A stretch of 64,000 bases of DNA from Norana najaformis (Eukaryota > Annelida > Clitellata > Crassiclitellata > Hormogastridae). Where the stretch lies: contig OZ029914.1 in NCBI GenBank assembly GCA_964023275.1, positions 41,457,924-41,521,923 of the forward strand, in the 5' to 3' direction. The notes under the pieces were generated by a model. It did not search any database and was not told the origin of the DNA. It was given only the letters and a program-made list of their open reading frames with translations. This document shows positions 1 through 11,461 of this stretch, piece by piece (position 1 is the stretch's first letter; the number at the start of each line of letters is the position of its first letter). A program made the position numbers and the translations under genes.

Positions 1-1313
1 ATGCATGTTTTTATGTATTTGGGCACGAAAGTATTCACGTATACATGCACGTAATATATGTATGCATTTATCCAAGCATTTAATAAAGAGCCTTTAGTTT
101 CTTAAAAGCGCTGCTAAGGTGGTCATCTAAAAGTTCATTTGTATAAAACTTAATTAGTGTGCAATCCCATTTTATACTAGAGAAATAACACTCCTCCGCT
201 TTTCCTTTTCATCTGTAGCATTTCAATGAAGACTGAAAACCAAACTGTTCAAGTTATCCCACCCTGTTCTTTCTCCTGCACCATCCCAGGAATACCATAA
301 TCAACGACTTGCACCGTTGCACCATGATATCTTTCCGGCTTGACCCTCTTACTCTGACCTGACACTGAAACTGACCAAACAACTTGGCTCTTGCGTAATC
401 GATCTGATTTAGTGCCGGTAAATAAGCTGGTCTACATGACGCGGCTTTTGTGTGCCGCTAGGACATTTCTGATGTTTACATCTACATATGTAAATGTATG
501 TATGCATACTCCTTACGCATCCATGTATTTATGCATATATGCGTAAAGATACTTGTATAGCAGCTTTTAGGAATCTTTTAAAGTTCTGTATATCTGTATA
601 GCTAAACTAAACAGTACTCGACTTAAGGTAGAATCAAATGAAACACTATGTGCAAGCAAGGTGTGCGGAACGGTTGTATATTGGTAAAGCGTAAGGTCAA
701 TGATCATGCGGTTGCGGGTTCGACTCCGTGTAACAACCCTTGGCAAATTGTTTGCGCACACCGTGGCTCTATCACCAAGCAGTTTAATTTGGTACCGGAG
801 TAAGCTGGGAAGTAATGGCAAGTCCTGCGATGCACTGGCCCCGTATCGAGTACAGTGTCCATCGCTGGCTCAAGGATCTACAGAAAAGAAAATGAGCGAC
901 TTCCCTATGTCTCACTCCTGGCATATGGGGTGTTTTATTTTTACTTTAAAAGCAAGGGAAATCTCTCTATAAAAGGGTGCTCCGAATCAGGCGAAAGCAA
1001 TCGCAGACATTGTACATTAACTCGCTGAAATTTTTGCATAACTTCAAATCTTGCTTTTGGATATATGCATATTTTGCTAAATAAGTTTTCAAATGGCTCA
1101 TTCTGCAAGCTTTTAGACGAGAATCTCGTATCAACGTTTTATAAGTGATGCGATTAGAATAGGTATGGTGTTACTAGAAGGTAATGGGATGTTTACCAGA
1201 AGCATTACTCTTAACTGAATCAGTAGAATATTCTGAATAAAGACCTGTAACAGATCAATGTAGGCGAATAAGTTACTTCTATCATAGATATCGTATTTCT
1301 TGTTTGCTTGCAG
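1..1313 (+). other. Intron 7 of receptor copy A (partial), repeat-rich
   Basis: This aligns with about 21,905-23,230 of copy B and 43,350-44,481 of copy D, so it is the tail of intron 7. It holds (ATGT)n-rich DNA at 1-70 and 480-545, a dispersed repeat at about 330-470, and a tRNA-like SINE at 662-895. The last 400 bases hold nothing recognisable except the acceptor, which ends in CAG at 1311-1313. Confidence 0.7.
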
Positions 1314-1703
1314 TCTTGCGAAGTAGTAGCTGAAGACGGTAGTAAAATGACCTGTCGAATACCACCAATAAATATACCAGAGGATTTTCTCAAAGTCTTG
1401 AACTTGCAATACCATAACAGAAGCACCCGTGATACGCATTCGATGAACCATGTAACTGCAGAAAATCTATTTCCACTGTCGAGGCGCAAACGATACTTAA
1501 GCGCTTTGTCCTTGAACGGACCAAATGGTATTGATCGAATTGTCATCTATGTCGGGTTCATTCTAGATGGATATCGGAAATACGAGAACATCAACGACGT
1601 TCTACCAGAAACTCAATTTCTGTTTCATTCTCCTCCGGAAATCAATTCCACTATAGATATTCTTGAATACGATCCCAAAAAGGAAGAATTCATTTCAATT
1701 AAG
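1314..1703 (+). CDS. Copy A exon 8: IPT repeat 2/3 region
   Basis: 130 codons, phase 0 to 0. The exon opens with SCEV and TCRIPP, the closing Cys-Pro-Pro strand of an IPT repeat. An inserted loop with LSRRKRYLS (a multibasic RRKR site) and the segment VGFILDGYRKYENINDVLP follow. The latter resembles the plexin/MET linker that precedes the next repeat. The donor is AAG|GTAGGC. Confidence 0.8.
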
Positions 1704-3734
1704 GTAGGCCCACAGTTGTTCACATGCACCAGTAAATGTTGCACAACTCATTTGACAGAAACAAATATTGTGATTGTTTTTGTCAACAAGTCGGGAACGC
1801 CTTTGAGGAGTTATTCTTTAAAATACACTATGCAAATTCGTGATTACGATTACGTGAAATATTCGTGAATCATAATAATCAGTTCTGGTCGTAGTCAATG
1901 ATGCAAGTTATTACGCCTAAAGCTGAACGGTAACTTTGGAAGTTCTTTATACGTTCAGATCACAGGTTACAAAGAACTGCCTTTTTAGAATTGCTGCATG
2001 CAATTTATTCCTGACTGATAATTGTAAAAAGTTTTAATTTAATATAACAAATTTTATAGCGCCTTTATCATAATGCACAAGGCATCCATCGATGATCGCT
2101 TCAAGTGAAAGTCTCGACCCTCTCCCCTCCCTCTTCCGTGAGCCCTCGAAGACCGTATTATTCACCAGTTCTAGGACTACGGGTCGTGAGCGCCTCTGAT
2201 GAGGCCACCTTCAAGCGGTGCTCTACAAATTTACACCTGTTACAAATTTACGATTACGATTACGATGAAACCGTAGACAAAAACCGTAATTAGCCTGAGA
2301 AACCCGGTCAAAATCAAATTAGTTGAATACAGGCATGTGGCATTCAAAATTATATTCATGAAATTGTTGATTGTTTTTACCTTTAATCATGACTATAGAA
2401 TTCGTATCTGATATGATGTGGTAGGGAGATGTTTAATTCATAAAGGCGAGAACCAAAAAATTCCAACAAATATTTGGAGATAACTAATAATTCTATAAAA
2501 TTTTATTTTAATATAATAATTTTTTAGCCCCTTTATCACAATATAAAAGGCATCAATCGATAGACGCTTCAAGTGAAACCGTAGTCAAAAAAGGTAATCC
2601 GCCGGAGATGCCGGTTAAAATCACATCAGTTGGACTTCTATTGCATTCAAAGTTGCTTAATTATTGATTTTTGTAACACTGAATCACGAGCATGGAATTC
2701 GTATCTGGAGTGAGTGAGAGGTTTAATCCATAAAGAGGTACATTTCGCTCTGTCTGTAAGGGAAAACATATGACACGTGGTTGTCGTATGAATGACTATC
2801 TGGTCCAAGTTGGTGGTGATGTTTGCAACAATAGCGACCTACAAGACAATCAGCTGAGCTGTCGACCACCAAAAGTAAAGCCAACGTCAACACTGAACGA
2901 TACAATCTACTGTGATCAACATCTGAGCGTTACAGTACGTAATAGTTAACGCTTTATGGTATTCTGTAAGGGCAACTTGAAGTAATAAAACGAAAAGCAT
3001 GGGCTCAAAATAATGTCGAGTTTCTATTTTATATACTGAGGTTAAAATAGAGTGCAGAATATTCATTATTTTGCTTCAATCGTAGGGACTACAGCTCAGG
3101 AATTTTATGTCCGGTGATTGTTCTACAATTAAGCTTTTAACCAATAACCGTTTTAATTCTTCGCCATAGAAATTTTAATAACCAAATCAAGCATCGATTT
3201 TTCGACAGCTCTCGGCCAAAATTGGTCATAAAGTGAAAAATAGCTATGAATAATCAATGCATTATAATTCTATAGAGTTGATTGAATAGATTACATTTAG
3301 AAACAGATCAAAAGGTAACGTCACTCATTGCATGGCACAATTAATGCCACTGTAATGACTACATAAAATTCAATTACTTTTTTCAGATAACTCTTGGATA
3401 CATACATTATCATTATGCCTGTCTCACCTACACCGATCAGTCATCGACAAGAAAGATCGCCCTCATTATTGGGCTCACCGTAGGTTTGGCCGGATTTGTC
3501 ATTGTCTTAGCCATATTGATTGTTTACATCGTCAGATGCTGTAAAGAGAATTCAAGTAAACAGTCCGACAATCAGCACAGCTCTGAAGTACAAGAAACCA
3601 GAAACTCACACTATGATAACGTTATACAGGTCGAATCTCGCCAAGAAGATGTGTACCTGAAACAACAATGTAGGGACTCTATATTTCCAAATGAAGGGTA
3701 TCTTATTTGTGCTGATGAATTTTATAACAATTAA
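1314..3734 (+). CDS. Ig-IPT receptor copy A, 3' part (exons 8-10)
   Basis: Three exons of a family member whose 5' part lies left of the window: 1314-1703, 2761-2934 and 3387-3734. All junctions are phase 0 with GT-AG sites. Together they encode about 303 residues: the end of IPT repeat 2 with an RRKR multibasic site, IPT repeat 3, a membrane helix and a tyrosine-containing tail. No stops or frameshifts interrupt this part, so it could belong to a working gene. In exon 8 it is closer to copy D (about 17 of 130 residues differ) than to copy B. Assignment to plexin/MET-type IPT repeats rests on the spacing of the Cys, Gly and Pro-Pro motifs. The function is not known. Confidence 0.78.
1704..2760 (+). 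repeat. Intron 8 of copy A with LINE 3' end and local duplication
   Basis: At about 2,040-2,280 lies a SINE-like segment (TATAGCGCC...GCACAAGGC) joined to a CR1/L2-like LINE C-terminus (the end of the conserved tail, PSSVSP...) ending in ATTACGATTACGATTACG. At 2,490-2,640 a second, shorter version of the same flank occurs, so part of the intron is locally duplicated. Copy D has a longer LINE fragment here (45,238-45,640). Confidence 0.55.
2761..2934 (+). CDS. Copy A exon 9: IPT repeat 3
   Basis: 58 codons, phase 0 to 0. The exon starts GKHMTRGCRMNDYLVQVGG and continues with two Cys and CRPPKVKP. This is the plexin-like pattern G-x-x-L/M-x-x-G-C ... V-x-V/I-G-x-x-x-C ... L-x-C-x-P-P. Intact, unlike the copy at 29,678. 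The donor is ACA|GTACGT. Confidence 0.8.
2935..3386 (+). other. Intron 9 of copy A
   Basis: 452 bp aligning with the corresponding introns of C and D. I see no element in it. It ends in a pyrimidine tract and TTTTTTCAG at about 3378-3386. Confidence 0.7.
3387..3734 (+). CDS. Copy A exon 10: membrane helix and tyrosine tail
   Basis: 115 codons plus stop. ITLGYIHYHYACLTYTDQS leads into a hydrophobic stretch of about 26 residues (ALIIGLTVGLAGF...), then basic and Cys residues (RCCKENSSK) as a stop-transfer signal. The cytoplasmic tail contains SHYDNV, which fits both the Grb2-type YxN motif and the loose ITIM consensus S-x-Y-x-x-V, and DVYLKQ. This tail is longer than those of copies C and D because a stop present there is absent here. 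Confidence 0.78.
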   Translation: MTLGYIHYHYACLTYTDQSSTRKIALIIGLTVGLAGFVIVLAILIVYIVRCCKENSSKQSDNQHSSEVQETRNSHYDNVIQVESRQEDVYLKQQCRDSIFPNEGYLICADEFYNN

Positions 3735-4320
3735 TCTTGCAATTCATGCACTTGCTTTAGAAGAAATTTTAGTTCTCTATATTGCATGTCATATAAATCG
3801 TGTAGGCCCTTTTGTAGGGCATTGCTGCCATTTTCTTGAATGAGATTGTTTGAAGAGTATTGAAAAGAGACTCTGTGCAAACATAAGTATACCTAAATTC
3901 ATATTGAGTACTTTATATTGAAACTGAAGTCAAGTTTTGTGATGCTTTAAGAAAAACAGCACAATATTTAACAAGTGCATTATAAGCTGCGAAAATCTTA
4001 TAAAATCTTACTACTCTGAATCAGAAATGTAGAAAATGTTAAATAGTTAATAATAATAAATTGATCAAAAATAAAGTAAAAATCTGTAATATCTAATAAT
4101 TGACTTTTTGTTGTTTGACTTTGACGTAAAGTTTCATTTTGGTCGCCTGAAAAGAAAAAGAACTGTGTTACTATAATTTTTCACACCTTATACTGCTAAG
4201 TATGGCTTACTGTGACAGGTTAATTATCTGGCTATGTTTGTCAAACCCTTTTACATCCTTTGTAAATTACTAAAGCAGAAATAACCTGAGGTGTGTTTAA
4301 CTATTATGGTTGTAGAAATC
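3735..4320 (+). other. 3' flank of copy A
   Basis: Homologous to the 3' flank of copy D (46,725-47,250) but not of copy B. It ends abruptly near 4,320, where the two copies stop aligning. Confidence 0.55.
4055..4075 (+). promoter_or_regulatory. Candidate polyadenylation signals
   Basis: Two AATAAA hexamers (4055-4060 and 4070-4075), about 320 bp after the stop codon of copy A. They are plausible poly(A) signals, but the region is AT-rich and chance occurrence is possible. Confidence 0.35.
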
Positions 4321-7300
4321 AGTGTAGCGCGTCCTTACCTTTGAACCCTTTGGTGGCACAAAGACGCTATATGAATTAACACAGCTGCCTGAGAAGCGCC
4401 ATGCTTCAATTTAGATCACAAATTAAGTCCATTTTACTCAAGCAACTGTTCTTTACGTGTGACTAATCTAATATATTGGCTCGTTAATAGACAGTCACAG
4501 ATCAGTTTAGATGATTCGTATAATTATATTGTCAAATTATCTTTCAGCAATGTTTTCAACAATCAAGCAGTTAAAATGCTTAGCTAACTACCTATGGCCA
4601 GCTATTCTAACTACATATACAGTTTATCTTACTTCCCTTCCCCGTGCGAAGCTCTTGCTGGAGTCCGGTTTCTTTAGTTCTTTGGAAGCCAACTCACAGC
4701 TTTGAAACGGCAGCAGAACCGTGCATGATTCCTCTTGGTTTTCTCTGTGTATACAAAGATGGCGGTTTGCAGACGGCCTTATTCATCAAAGGTTGGCGTG
4801 TAATCCTCTTTAACCGTTCTTGATGATTAGTCCGATGTCTATACTCTTCCGTACAAAGACAGTTCACCAAGGGTTCACAATGTTCGATTATCTATACGCA
4901 TTTAGTTCAATCGACTATCGCTACTCGAAGATTTTACAGTTTCTCAGCCATGGTGCTGATAATTGATTACATCAAGCGTTCGATTTTTTCGTCCGATTCG
5001 ACACAAACTTCGATCGGTGAGTCTATGGACTTATTACAATCGTCACTACGACTCATTAACCAAGAGTAACGCAGCATTTAATCCTTTTTAAAGTGCTGAA
5101 ACTCGATTTTACTTCACGAGTTAAGTGCAGCCATTTTTTATCGGTCTTTACCGTGGCTCAACACAAGACTGACTATCTTCATCGTTCTGCCGACTAAATA
5201 GCCATCATAGTTCGTCTGCTTCCAGGTGACGTAATCGGCATACGTGGCAAACGATCAGTCACCCGATCTCGTTCCCACGGTGATCAGCTGTTTGAATATC
5301 AACGATGTATCTTTCAATTTTGTCGACTCACCGTTTGCATTAATTCATTTGGAGGATTGTCTTGCTCCGTAACGCTCAGTCAAAACCACCCAAATATCCA
5401 GCTAAACTGATTGATATCTAAATATCTACTTATGCTGGCCAATTTCTTAATAATAAAACCCTACCTATTCTATAGCTGGCCGGCTAATCTTAAATTTAAA
5501 TCTTATTTAGCTACTCTAGCTAGTCTATACACTAAATTCAACAATAGTAAGTATGTAAATCTAACGCATTATAACTCTAACCAAATGCGCAATAAGATGG
5601 GATTCGCCACAATCATGATTAATTCTTTTTGCTAAATAATGACTTTTAAGTAGTTCGTTTACATTATTATAATTACTTAGATAAATATTGTAGCACTCGT
5701 ATAATCAGAATATTGATCTTGCTGCATACGTTACTGTGTGATGCAACATCACTTTGGAGTGGGCTTCTGATTATGGAATCTGTAGTATGTGATGGCAGTT
5801 TACTCCTTTAAAGTCTTTGAACAATGAACTATTGTAATTGCAGCTGAAATATATCATCTGCTTCTAGTGCACAAGTGCATGAAGTCAATATTATCGTTTT
5901 TGATTCATTTTGTCATTTGTAGGATGTCAGATTATAATAAAGATACTTACACATGCAAAAACCATGTGACCCAGGCTTCAGCCATTCGCGAGTGTTGTGC
6001 GTTCTTGTGTTGTTGCTGATGCGACGATTTTCAAAGAGTCGGAATCTATTTTGATCACTCAGTTTGTTTTATATAGTCGAATTTCAGCTAAAATATATAT
6101 CTTATCGTGCAGCTGAAATAGTAAGTCCATCTCTTTATGTTGTTAAACTCAAAGTTATCTTCTATTCTGGTTGGCGCTGAGTTGTAAATTGACGGTTTGT
6201 GTAAATAATCTTAGTAAAACATGCATTACTGCTTCACGTTACATAGATATAACAGGTGAAACTCATATAGAAATTTTATCATATGGGCTACATATGACAT
6301 ACTGAAGAAGTTAGGCCAAACAGAACATTCCCGTTGAAGAAGTTAGGTCAAACAGAATATGACAATTAGTATACATTATTTCCTAGCATCTATTTATCAG
6401 CTGCGTTTTAAGGGAATCGTCAAGGTCCCTTAATAGTCTCAGGGTGACTCAATACTGCAAAATTTGAGATTACGATTACGTTTACAATAGAACGCCATGG
6501 TGGTTCAAGTGATCAGTTTGGCCTATGAAACATGACAATATTTCAAATATAATATCTTAAATATTTTAATTAGGGTTCTGTTTCATGACTATCCAGTTGG
6601 TTCAAAGAGGTATAGCTCTGAAGTAGGCAGAATATATATGTTGAATTGCACGATTTTGGGATGCATTGGACGGCAAAATATAAGTATCTGTGTTGACGGT
6701 GGCTTTGCTTTTAAGTCAATAGAGCAACAGATACTTATACTCTTATTTGTCCTCTTTCAAGCCATAGTCAATGTTTGCATATGTTTTAGAAAAAAATGAG
6801 ATAGACTGGCCGACTATATACTACTGTAGCAAGAGTTAATCCCTTGCTCTAAGGATTTGCACTCCTCTATCGTTTATTCGATTTTCATTTAGCATATGAA
6901 TGTCTCTCCAGTACAAACGTCTTTCGTAACGCCAGCGTGATTCCGAGTACATTCTAATTCAATTGAGTCCCATTACAGGGAAGCGAGGACGTTAGCCTTC
7001 GACGAACTTAAAATCTAATTCTATGCACAACGATTTGACTGCAGTGTTTAGTATACACCAGATAATATCCTGTCTACATATTTACTGAGTTCTCTCTCTG
7101 GGAGTCCTATCACTTCTGAGTGCCCTTCTTATGTTAGTTTTCTGCTGTGATACTTTCTGAACTCTGATTGGACGGTTATCCTTTGGATTTGTCTAAAATT
7201 TCAATAAAGAAGTGATGTCTGTCTAAACTTCTGCCCCTCCTCTTCCTCGCTTACGGCTCTCTCGGTCTATTTTCCATAGGCTAACCCTGTCTATCAGTCT

Positions 7301-7640
7301 TGACCAGGAGCCTGCCACGCTGGAGAGTGCGTGGTTTTCTCAAGGACCTCTCCTGGCACCACCTAGTGTTATATTTGACTCATCCCTTCATTATGGGTTT
7401 GTGGACTGAAGGCTCTATTCTTAAGGTTGCGGGCTTTTATTTACAGACAGACTGGCATCGGCCGGGTATTAAGTGATATCTACTAAATGTAGATACGTGC
7501 ATTGCTTCTCTCTCTTCCTCCTTTCCTCAAATAATGTCTGCAGTAAGTGAGGCTAGTAATATATTATGACGACTACTACTAACTTTCATACTTGCGTTCT
7601 CACTGAAATTACATCGGTTAAACTACAACCCTGAGACAGA
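4321..7640 (+). other. Copy-specific 3.3 kb insertion between A and B
   Basis: This stretch is absent at the matching position downstream of copy D, where DNA equivalent to 4,320 continues almost directly into DNA equivalent to 7,640. It contains a decayed membrane exon at 6,741-6,815 and a repeat end with GATTACGATTACG near 6,464-6,478. A pyrimidine-rich segment of unknown origin lies at 7,210-7,530. I see no gene. Confidence 0.5.
6741..6815 (+). pseudogene. Decayed membrane-exon relic 1
   Basis: About 75 bp match the membrane-exon relic at 9,171-9,245: TCTTATTTGTCCTCTTT, then ATAGTCAATGTTTGCAT and a GGCCGAC-type end. Small deletions break the reading frame. It shows that a further membrane module once lay here. 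Confidence 0.5.
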
Positions 7641-8390
7641 GGAAACAGAACAATCACGTCTGATAACGCTGTAAAGACTGCATTAAGCAAATATGATGGG
7701 AAAAGTAAAATAAATTACCATACCCCTATGCAATCAAATGATTTGATGGATGTTGGTTTCTTAAAGCATTAAAATGGTATCTGATTCATTCTGCAGCTAA
7801 TTAAGAAACAAAATTTAATTTCTGTGAGGTTGTGCAATCTGATGAATACGTGTGCCTAGGACTGAAGTAGTATCGCTCTATATCGGAAATGTTTTTAAAT
7901 ACTGCAGACTGTGTTTAGTGCTGTCTGCCATTTTTATAAACTAGTGACCTCAGGTGCCATAAATTCCAGTAATACTTTGTAAAAATAATAATTCAAGCGA
8001 TACTTAAACTAATTACACCAAGGATTGGCAGCCTGTTTTCAAAGACATTTGCTCAGTGATCACTTGGTCATTGCATGTAAATGAAACATCATAAGCACAT
8101 GTGTCATTTGTGTTATCCACTATTAGCATTTCTTCATAAATTATGAGCTTTCTTACATTAAGTCAACAATCACTGCAACCATTATGAAAACGTGCATGTC
8201 CAAATTTGTGCCATTGCGTCTCATTAAATGATTGAAAAGACACCATCGTCATTGCAGGAAGTCACGCTTACTTTTACCTGAGCTGCGTGTCTCATCTGAC
8301 GCATAGAAAATAACCATGATGGGCGTGTGAAAGGAGCTATGTGACTAAGTATAAATTTTGCCATAGATATACAATATGGGCCTACACTGT
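7641..8390 (+). repeat. Array spacer block, copy 1
   Basis: A non-coding block that recurs at about 9,630-10,450, 31,850-32,620 and 47,290-48,000, always 3' of a membrane exon or its relic. Markers are GCAGCTAATTAAGAAAC and the TCACTGCAGAAAGTT-like and CATATAGGCCTACACTGT-like segments. The block stops at 8,390 and is followed directly by membrane-exon 3' flank. Confidence 0.55.
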
Positions 8391-9090
8391 GTCTCACTGA
8401 TGAATTTTACAGAAACTAATCTTGCAATTCACGCACTTACTATAGAATGAATTTAATTTCACTCTAAAACCGTAAAAGCATCAACTACTGTGAATGCGGT
8501 GCTCCACCAAGTGTGTGACATGTTCACCATCAGATATAAACCAATTTAGTCACTCGTGTATTGCACTTTTGTAATTTTCTTGAATAAGATTGCTTAGATA
8601 GTGCAAACCTTAGTACACCTAAATCTCATATTGAGTACTTTATATTAAAATTCGGCAAAGTTTTGTGAGGCTCTAAACCTAATTAACATAATAATAACAG
8701 GCACATTCTAGTGTCAGAAAATCTTATAAAATCTTACCGCTCGCAATAACGAATGTAGGAAATGCAGGTTTTGAAATTGTCTACCCCGCTTCACATTACG
8801 TGCGCGGGGCCATGAGAGGCAGTATTTTCACGATATTAATTAGATACCAGTCAAGTAGTACGGAATACACTAAGCACCCTCCAAAACACACTACGAAATA
8901 TATACAGTGCTAAGGGGTCGGATAAAGCTTGTCATACGATGCTTCCACCAATCCATGGTCAATTCAAGTGAAATCGTAATCAGAATCACAATTCATTGCA
9001 GAAGCCAGATCAATTTCCTACAGTTACGTCCAATTACCATACTAACATATATTGACTATATTAAAACGTATTACATTGCTTCATATAAAT
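8391..9090 (+). repeat. Start of the 22 kb duplication; membrane-exon 3' flank
   Basis: From 8,391 the sequence aligns with 30,615 onward, which is the 3' flank of pseudogene C, yet no membrane exon precedes it here. It contains a CG-rich spot near 8,790-8,815. No gene is visible. Confidence 0.55.
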
Positions 9091-9262
9091 CTCGGATACC
9101 AGCGATATAAGCACGCCTGCAGTCAAGAAGAAGGTTACAACGATTGTTGGGCTAACAGCAGGACTGGTCTTATTTGTCCTCTTTATAACCATAGTCAATG
9201 TTTGCATTACCAGGTGTTTTAGAGAAGAATCAGGTAAACAGGCCGACAATGCTACTATTGTG
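9091..9262 (+). pseudogene. Decayed membrane-exon relic 2
   Basis: The frame through KKVTTIVGLTAGLVLFVLF is homologous to the family's membrane helix, followed by ITRCFREESGKQADN, matching the RCC...SSKQ-DNQ start of the tails. Upstream, AATCTCGGATACC recalls the exon start ATAACTCTTGGATACC, but stops and length changes remove a usable exon. A LINE fragment interrupts the tail. The same relic occurs at 31,312-31,500, so the decay predates the 22 kb duplication. Confidence 0.6.
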
Positions 9263-9570
9263 ACTGCCAGGTCGTGTGTGGTCTCTTGATAAGGGAATCC
9301 GGATTCTAGCATTGAGCTCAAAACCAAACTCAAACTTTATAGACTGTATGTTCTGCCTGTGGTGCTCTACGGATGAGACATGGACAGCCACGGAGGTCCT
9401 GAATAAGAGGCTGGATGCCATTGATATGTGCTGCCTCCGAAGGATTCTCAAGATCTCCAATAGAGACCACATCACCAACGCAGAGATCAGAGCTAGGACA
9501 GCTACGGCACCAGTCTCTGCAGTCGTCCGGGAAGTCGACTGAGGTTTTTCGGACACCTTGCACGGGTTTC
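9263..9570 (+). mobile_element. LINE 3' fragment (reverse transcriptase C-terminus)
   Basis: Frames give LKLYRLYVLPVVLYG, then ETWTATEVLNKRL, CCLRRILKISNRDHITNAEI and RFFGHLARVSLEE. This is the C-terminal region typical of RTE-like LINE reverse transcriptases. Frameshifts and truncation show it is dead. Shared with 31,530-31,810. Confidence 0.7.
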
Positions 9571-9622
9571 ACTGGAAGAGAGAGAGAGAGAGATAGAGAG
9601 AGACAGAGAGACAGAGAGAGTA
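9571..9622 (+). repeat. (GA)n-rich microsatellite
   Basis: GAGAGA/GACAGA-type simple repeat directly after the LINE fragment. The counterpart is at 31,803-31,850. Confidence 0.8.
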
Positions 9623-10892
9623 CTACTACCCTAAGACACAGGAACCAGAAAAAGCACGTCTGATAGCGCTTTGCAATCTGCATTAAGCCAAGATGATGGA
9701 TAACAGAGAACGAAATACCATAACGCTATAGAGTCAGATGATGTCTACTTGACTGCTCCTGATTGCTCTTGCACAAATAATGAAATCTGATTCCTCCTCT
9801 TGCAGCTAATTAAGAAACAAAATTCAATTCCTTTGAGATTTCTTATTATGTTCAAATACATGTGCATTTTTCGAGATTTCTTATTATGTTCAAATACATG
9901 AGCATTGAGATGAGGTGTTGCAGTTCTATATCAGAATCGTTTTAATCAAACACTGCTGACTATGTTTAATGGTTTGATATTTTCTGTCATCTTCATGAAC
10001 TCAAAATCAAGTGATCTCACACATTATAAATTTCAGCTATACCTTGCGACTTGAACTAATCAACACCAGTGATCGGCTCACGTTACAGGGACGTTTCTTC
10101 AATGGACATGTGGGTATTGCATGCAAATGAAACGCTGTAACTATAATTATGTGTCATTTGCATTATATTGCCTTTTGGATTTTCATAAAATGTGAGGTTT
10201 CTCAGAGTAATTCAACAATCATGGCAACCGTTTAAAATGTGTATGCCAAAAATAGTGTAAGTACATCCCAATAACTGGTTGGGACGGGCACCATCGTCAC
10301 TGCAGAAAGTTACCCCTGCATTTACCTGAGTTGTTTTATCTCTGTGATGCACACACCATGATCAATCTACTCGTATGAAGCAGTTACATGACTACGTATA
10401 AATATTGCCATCGATATATCATATAGGCCTACACTGTGCCCCACTAAAAAGTGTCACTGTAACTGCCAACATAATCTTAACATTATCGAGAATGTTTGAG
10501 TTTATAAGTGTTTTATCCTGGACACTTTTCCACAAGAAGTGGTATATGTATAAAATTTCTCCATAGCACTTGCAACACGCCTTGTGTAATCACGTAACAC
10601 CGATAGCGCCTTTGTGAGTTTCTCAGCGCCTTTGTGAGTTTCTTAAAACGCCTTATACAAGTGCCGGTATATCAAAGCAGCCCTTGTAATGCCAGTTTGA
10701 AAATATGTTTTCACAGAATATTGACATCTGTTTCAGTAGACATTCATTTGTTTGATATGCTGTTGTGCAGCATCAATACTTTTGAAAACTGAATTTACTC
10801 ACTTCGCTATGCTGATTAAGTCTTCATTTGTAAATGTGTATATGCTATGAAAATTGCGCAGGCCACTTAACGGGACTTATGGTCTCTTGAGT
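9623..10892 (+). repeat. Array spacer block, copy 2
   Basis: Non-coding DNA aligned to 31,850-33,005. It starts with a decayed end of the membrane/tail exon (CCTAAGACACAGGAACCAG). Near 10,607-10,650 a 24-bp unit, GCGCCTTTGTGAGTTTCT, is present twice in tandem and absent from the D unit. I see no gene. Confidence 0.5.
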
Positions 10893-11065
10893 ATGGCACG
10901 GTAGCTGAATGGCAAGAGCGCTCGGCTTGTAACGCGGAGAGTCAGGGTGCGAGACACCCCTGAAACGGTTACTGTTTAGGGACCTTGAGCAAGTCCTTCA
11001 CTCACGATTATTAAGCACCATCGACTAATGCTTAGTCATTGGATAGTGGCGCTTAATCAGTGCCG
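10893..11065 (+). mobile_element. tRNA-derived SINE, type 1
   Basis: The head looks like a degenerate tRNA: GGTAGCTGAATGGCAAGAGCG (A-box region), an anticodon arm CTCGGCTTGTAACGCGGAG with loop CTTGTAA (anticodon TGT, tRNA-Thr-like), and a T-arm. ACCTTGAGCAAGTCCTTCAC follows, resembling the CORE segment of MIR-type SINEs. Other copies are at 33,011-33,190, 42,741-42,930 and 48,389-48,565. Confidence 0.65.
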
Positions 11066-11461
11066 AAATAGTAACGATTTCCTTTTGCAACACAGTGCAT
11101 ACGTAAATCCATCGGTGGTACAATTGAGTTTTTTTTGTAGTTCAGTGCAGTTATTGTACTTATTTGTGTCTTTGTATCACACAATCAGGAAGCCAAACTT
11201 TTATGTGTGTTGCAAAACTTACGCACTTTTTTAACGGAGGAACGTTTCCATCGGTTTGATATAAAATAATTTTTAATTTACAAAAATAAAACTATTGAAA
11301 AGTGAGATGTCACTATTTTATAGGTACTCCAGTACATCGCTTTGCCTTTTCAAGAGTACCTGGTTTTTGTATGTGATGCTGGATGTAACCGCATTTTTAT
11401 CTTAATGTTTCGGAAAATCCCAGTAGAGAATAAGGAAGTAACCGACATTTTTAGAATGTTC
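11066..11461 (+). other. Spacer upstream of copy B
   Basis: AT-rich DNA conserved in the D unit (33,190-33,590) and more loosely in the E unit. No gene or element recognised. Confidence 0.5.

Noticed and set aside
2240-2290. GATTACG runs as telomere-like repeats
   Set aside because: They occur as 2-4 units at the ends of LINE or SINE copies, not as long arrays.
4511-5635. Small plus-strand ORFs at 4,511-4,705 and 5,411-5,635
   Set aside because: Short, no motifs, inside a copy-specific insertion. The codon pattern looks like random AT-rich sequence.
10893-11065. tRNA-Thr gene
   Set aside because: Arms contain mismatches, CORE-like sequence follows and several copies exist. These are SINE heads, not functional tRNA genes.
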